A stretch of 9,016 bases of DNA from CAZWVA01 sp964636885 (GTDB taxonomy: Bacteria; Desulfobacterota_D; UBA1144; Nemesobacterales; CSP1-2), in assembly GCA_964636885.1 (NCBI GenBank), contig CAZWVA010000083.1, forward strand, positions 1-9,016, written 5' to 3'. This document shows, in pieces, positions 7,697 to 9,016 of this stretch. The translations under genes and the position numbers were made by a program. Under the pieces are notes generated by a model. The model did not search any database. It saw only the letters and a list, made by a program, of their open reading frames with translations, and had not been told where the DNA came from. Position 1 is the stretch's first letter. Every line of letters starts with the position of its first letter.

Positions 7697-8224
7697 ATGA
7701 AAACGGTTTTAATTGCTATAGGCTTGGTGCTAGGAGCTTCGTGCCTTGCACATGCCCAATTATCGGGAAAGGTGGGATACATAGACCTTCAGCGCGTTAT
7801 AAGGGAATCCCAGGCTGGAAAGGCCGCTAAGGCCGCTTTTGAAAGGGAATTCCAGGAAAAGAGAAGCATAATAGAGCAGAAGAAGGAAAGGCTCGATAGT
7901 ATGAAGCGGGAGTTTCTGAGTCGGGCCTCAGTTATGGGTGAAAGCGCGAGAAAACAAAAGGCCGAAGAGATTGAAACCTTTGAGAAGGAGTACAATAGAA
8001 CCCGCGACGATTTCCGGGATGAGCTTCAGAAACGGGACTTTGAACTTACACAGAAGATACTATCCGAACTAGAGAGCGTTATAAAGGAGATAGGAGATTC
8101 CCAGGGATACGCCCTTATCGTTGAAAAGACCGAGGCTGGGGTCGTGTACGGTACAAAGGAAGCGGATTTAACCGATAGGGTTATACAGGCTTATGACAGT
8201 AAAAAGGCGGGAGCCAAGAAGTAA
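7697..8224 (+). CDS. skp: periplasmic chaperone OmpH/Skp
   Basis: This 175-residue periplasmic chaperone binds unfolded outer-membrane proteins and delivers them to BamA. A signal peptide runs to about residue 20 with a clear signal peptidase I site (AHA before Gln21). The mature N-terminus KVGYIDLQRVIRES is the standard OmpH opening. A long charged helical region (about 40-115, rich in Glu, Lys, Arg and Gln with heptad-like Leu/Phe/Met spacing) forms the coiled-coil tentacle. The C-terminal block GYALIVEKTEAGVVYGTKEADLT (positions about 137-159) is the family's trimer-forming part. The length is normal. It sits 10 bases after bamA, matching the functional pairing. The next gene in related genomes is usually lpxD, which is missing here. 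Confidence 0.95.
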   Translation: MKTVLIAIGLVLGASCLAHAQLSGKVGYIDLQRVIRESQAGKAAKAAFEREFQEKRSIIEQKKERLDSMKREFLSRASVMGESARKQKAEEIETFEKEYNRTRDDFRDELQKRDFELTQKILSELESVIKEIGDSQGYALIVEKTEAGVVYGTKEADLTDRVIQAYDSKKAGAKK

Positions 8225-8235
8225 AGGCCCTAAGT

Positions 8236-8243
8236 AAAAGGTG
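8236..8243 (+). promoter_or_regulatory. ribosome binding site that decides the fabZ start
   Basis: AAAAGGTG at 8236-8243 lies six bases before the ATG at 8250. The in-frame GTG at 8241 lies within this element and so has no upstream ribosome site of its own. This favours ATG 8250 (or possibly ATG 8256) as the start. Confidence 0.55.
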
Positions 8244-8249
8244 CCCAAT

Positions 8250-8681
8250 ATGCTAATGGATCTAGAGCAGATTAAACAGTTCATTCCGCATAGGGAGCCC
8301 TTTCTTTTTCTTGACGGGGTTTTGGAGATCGAGGAAGGGGCGAGGATCCTGGCCGTAAAGAGGTTCGGACCGGAGGAGGGGTTTTTTAAAGGGCATTTCC
8401 CTGGGAACCCCGTTGTGCCGGGTGTTATAGTTATCGAGTCGCTTGCTCAGGCGGGGGCCGTATTGGTTTATGCCTCTTCTCCGGAGGGGCTTAGGGGTAG
8501 GCAACCGGCCTTGGTCGGGCTTGAAAACGTTAGATTCAGGAAACCGGTTCTTCCCTTGGATGAGGTTAAACTGAGAGTCGAGATTTTAAGAAAGAGGCCC
8601 CAGATGAGGAAAATGAAGGGTGAGGCTTTTGTAGGGGATACGAGGGTTGCCGAAGCGGAGATGATGGCCTCTCTTTTCTAG
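8250..8681 (+). CDS. fabZ: 3-hydroxyacyl-[acyl-carrier-protein] dehydratase FabZ
   Basis: FabZ removes water from 3-hydroxyacyl-ACP in the fatty-acid elongation cycle, in the cytoplasm. This 143-residue protein has the hotdog fold with the family opening IKQFIPHREPFLFLDGV. The active-site helix is FFKGHFPGNPVVPGVIVIESLAQAGA in short form: GHFPGNP with catalytic His49, then Glu63 in IESLAQ. The strand LENVRFRKPVLPLDEVKL corresponds to the conserved RFRxPVxPGDxL block, with Leu in place of the usual Gly. This is probably tolerated. The ATG at 8250 is chosen over GTG 8241 from the ribosome-site spacing. It lies 25 bases after ompH and is probably cotranscribed. In related genomes fabZ is flanked by lpxD and lpxA, and neither is present here. 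FabA is unlikely because the length and opening residues fit FabZ. Confidence 0.93.
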   Translation: MLMDLEQIKQFIPHREPFLFLDGVLEIEEGARILAVKRFGPEEGFFKGHFPGNPVVPGVIVIESLAQAGAVLVYASSPEGLRGRQPALVGLENVRFRKPVLPLDEVKLRVEILRKRPQMRKMKGEAFVGDTRVAEAEMMASLF

Positions 8682-8713
8682 TGCTGAAGCGCCTATAAGG
8701 GGTTCTCCAAGAT

Positions 8714-8743
8714 TTGACAAAATCGGTTTTATTGTGTTATCAT
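8714..8743 (+). promoter_or_regulatory. sigma70-type promoter of the tRNA cluster
   Basis: A perfect TTGACA (8714-8719) and TATCAT (8738-8743, five of six matches to TATAAT) are 18 bases apart. A transcript would start near 8750, about 77 bases ahead of tRNA-Thr. The stretch between the -10 box and the presumed start is all A/T. A second overlapping candidate, TTGTGT (8732-8737) with TAGAAT (8755-8760) at 17 bases, is weaker. Position and match quality make this the best promoter in the window. Confidence 0.75.
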
Positions 8744-8755
8744 AAAATATTTTAT
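8742..8755. repeat. 14-base perfect AT palindrome at the presumed transcription start
   Basis: ATAAAATATTTTAT reads the same on both strands. It begins in the -10 box of the tRNA promoter and spans the expected start site, a position where a regulator could block initiation. It may also simply be an easily melted A/T stretch. Confidence 0.5.
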
Positions 8756-8759
8756 AGAA

Positions 8760-8769
8760 TAAACGTTTA
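8760..8769. repeat. 10-base perfect palindrome in the tRNA leader
   Basis: TAAACGTTTA is a perfect inverted repeat lying five bases after the AT palindrome, in the untranslated leader ahead of tRNA-Thr. No function can be read from the sequence alone. Confidence 0.45.
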
Positions 8770-8788
8770 CCATTCCTACATTCAACTC

Positions 8789-8802
8789 GATGCAAGATGC
8801 AA
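8789..8802 (+). repeat. tandem 7-base direct repeat in the tRNA leader
   Basis: GATGCAA occurs twice in perfect tandem (8789-8795 and 8796-8802), 24 bases ahead of the mature 5' end of tRNA-Thr. It falls in the part of the leader that RNase P would remove. Confidence 0.5.
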
Positions 8803-8826
8803 AAGGGGTGTCGTTGATTTCTAGAA

Positions 8827-8898
8827 GCTGGCGTAGCTCAGTGGTAGAGCAGCTGACTTGTAATCAGCAGGTCGGGGGTTCAACTCCCTTCGCCAGCT
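8827..8898 (+). tRNA. tRNA-Thr, anticodon TGT
   Basis: This is a complete 72-base cloverleaf. The acceptor stem GCTGGCG (8827-8833) pairs with CGCCAGC (8891-8897), with T73 at 8898. The D stem is GCTC/GAGC. The anticodon stem GCTGA/TCAGC encloses loop CTTGTAA, with anticodon TGT at 8859-8861 (reads ACA and other ACN codons). The T arm has loop TTCAACT and two G-T pairs at its base. CCA is not encoded, so it must be added after transcription. Confidence 0.97.
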
Positions 8899-8933
8899 CT
8901 GTTCTTTGGTACTTTAGCTTGGATGGGTCCTAT

Positions 8934-9016
8934 GGGGAGGTGGCCGAGTGGACAAAGGCAGCAGACTGTAAATCTGCCGGCGCAAGCCTTCGGAGGTTCG
9001 AATCCTTCCCTCCCCA
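8934..9016 (+). tRNA. tRNA-Tyr, anticodon GTA
   Basis: This class II tRNA has 83 bases. The acceptor stem GGGGAGG (8934-8940) pairs with CCTCCCC (9009-9015), with discriminator A at 9016. The anticodon stem GCAGA/TCTGC encloses loop CTGTAAA, with anticodon GTA at 8968-8970. A long variable arm (about 8978-8991) with a GGC/GCC stem is as expected for tRNA-Tyr. The T loop is TTCGAAT. The mature body ends on the last base of the window, so whether CCA is encoded cannot be seen. It lies 35 bases after tRNA-Thr and is almost certainly on the same transcript. Confidence 0.97.

Noticed and set aside
7697..7756. Lipobox-like GASC at residues 13-16 of the OmpH/Skp signal peptide
   Set aside because: The -3 residue is Gly rather than Leu/Val/Ile, and a good signal peptidase I site (AHA) follows at 18-20, which fits a soluble Skp.
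8707..8730. Possible terminator after fabZ (GATTT/AAATC hairpin followed by TTTTATT)
   Set aside because: The stem is only five A/T-rich pairs and it overlaps the -35 box of the tRNA promoter. It is too weak to call; fabZ transcription may run on into the tRNAs.

Overview
The window reads as an ordinary chromosomal stretch from a Gram-negative (diderm) bacterium. All recognisable genes lie on the + strand. The core order lysS - lolC/E - lolD - bamA - ompH/skp - fabZ is the arrangement known from deltaproteobacteria (Desulfobacterota and relatives such as Geobacter), so I infer a member of that broad group or a neighbouring phylum. Codon choice favours AGG/AGA for Arg and ATA for Ile, but I cannot name the genus. 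Nothing indicates a phage, plasmid, insertion sequence or CRISPR array.

Layout. Positions 1-47 may hold the last codons of an upstream membrane protein. A 12-helix MFS transporter follows (132-1316), then a PaaI-type hotdog thioesterase with its own good ribosome site (1367-1786). From 1863 to 7686, lysS, the Lol permease gene, lolD and bamA overlap end to start without any gap, which suggests tight translational coupling. ompH/skp starts 10 bases after bamA, behind a near-perfect Shine-Dalgarno that overlaps the bamA stop region. fabZ follows closely. After fabZ there is a 145-base gap with a strong sigma70-type promoter, then tRNA-Thr(TGT) and tRNA-Tyr(GTA). The tRNA-Tyr ends on the last base of the window.

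Function. The block combines outer-membrane biogenesis (LolCD releases lipoproteins from the inner membrane, BamA folds outer-membrane barrels, Skp carries unfolded barrels across the periplasm) with fatty-acid elongation (FabZ) and lysyl-tRNA charging. The tRNA pair matches the start of the bacterial thrU-tyrU-glyT-thrT-tuf cluster, so tRNA-Gly, a second tRNA-Thr and an EF-Tu gene probably lie just beyond the window.

Most notable points. lpxD is absent between ompH and fabZ, and lpxA/lpxB are absent after fabZ, although both are usual in this gene order. The tRNA leader carries two perfect palindromes and a tandem 7-base repeat. I saw no convincing undescribed system.
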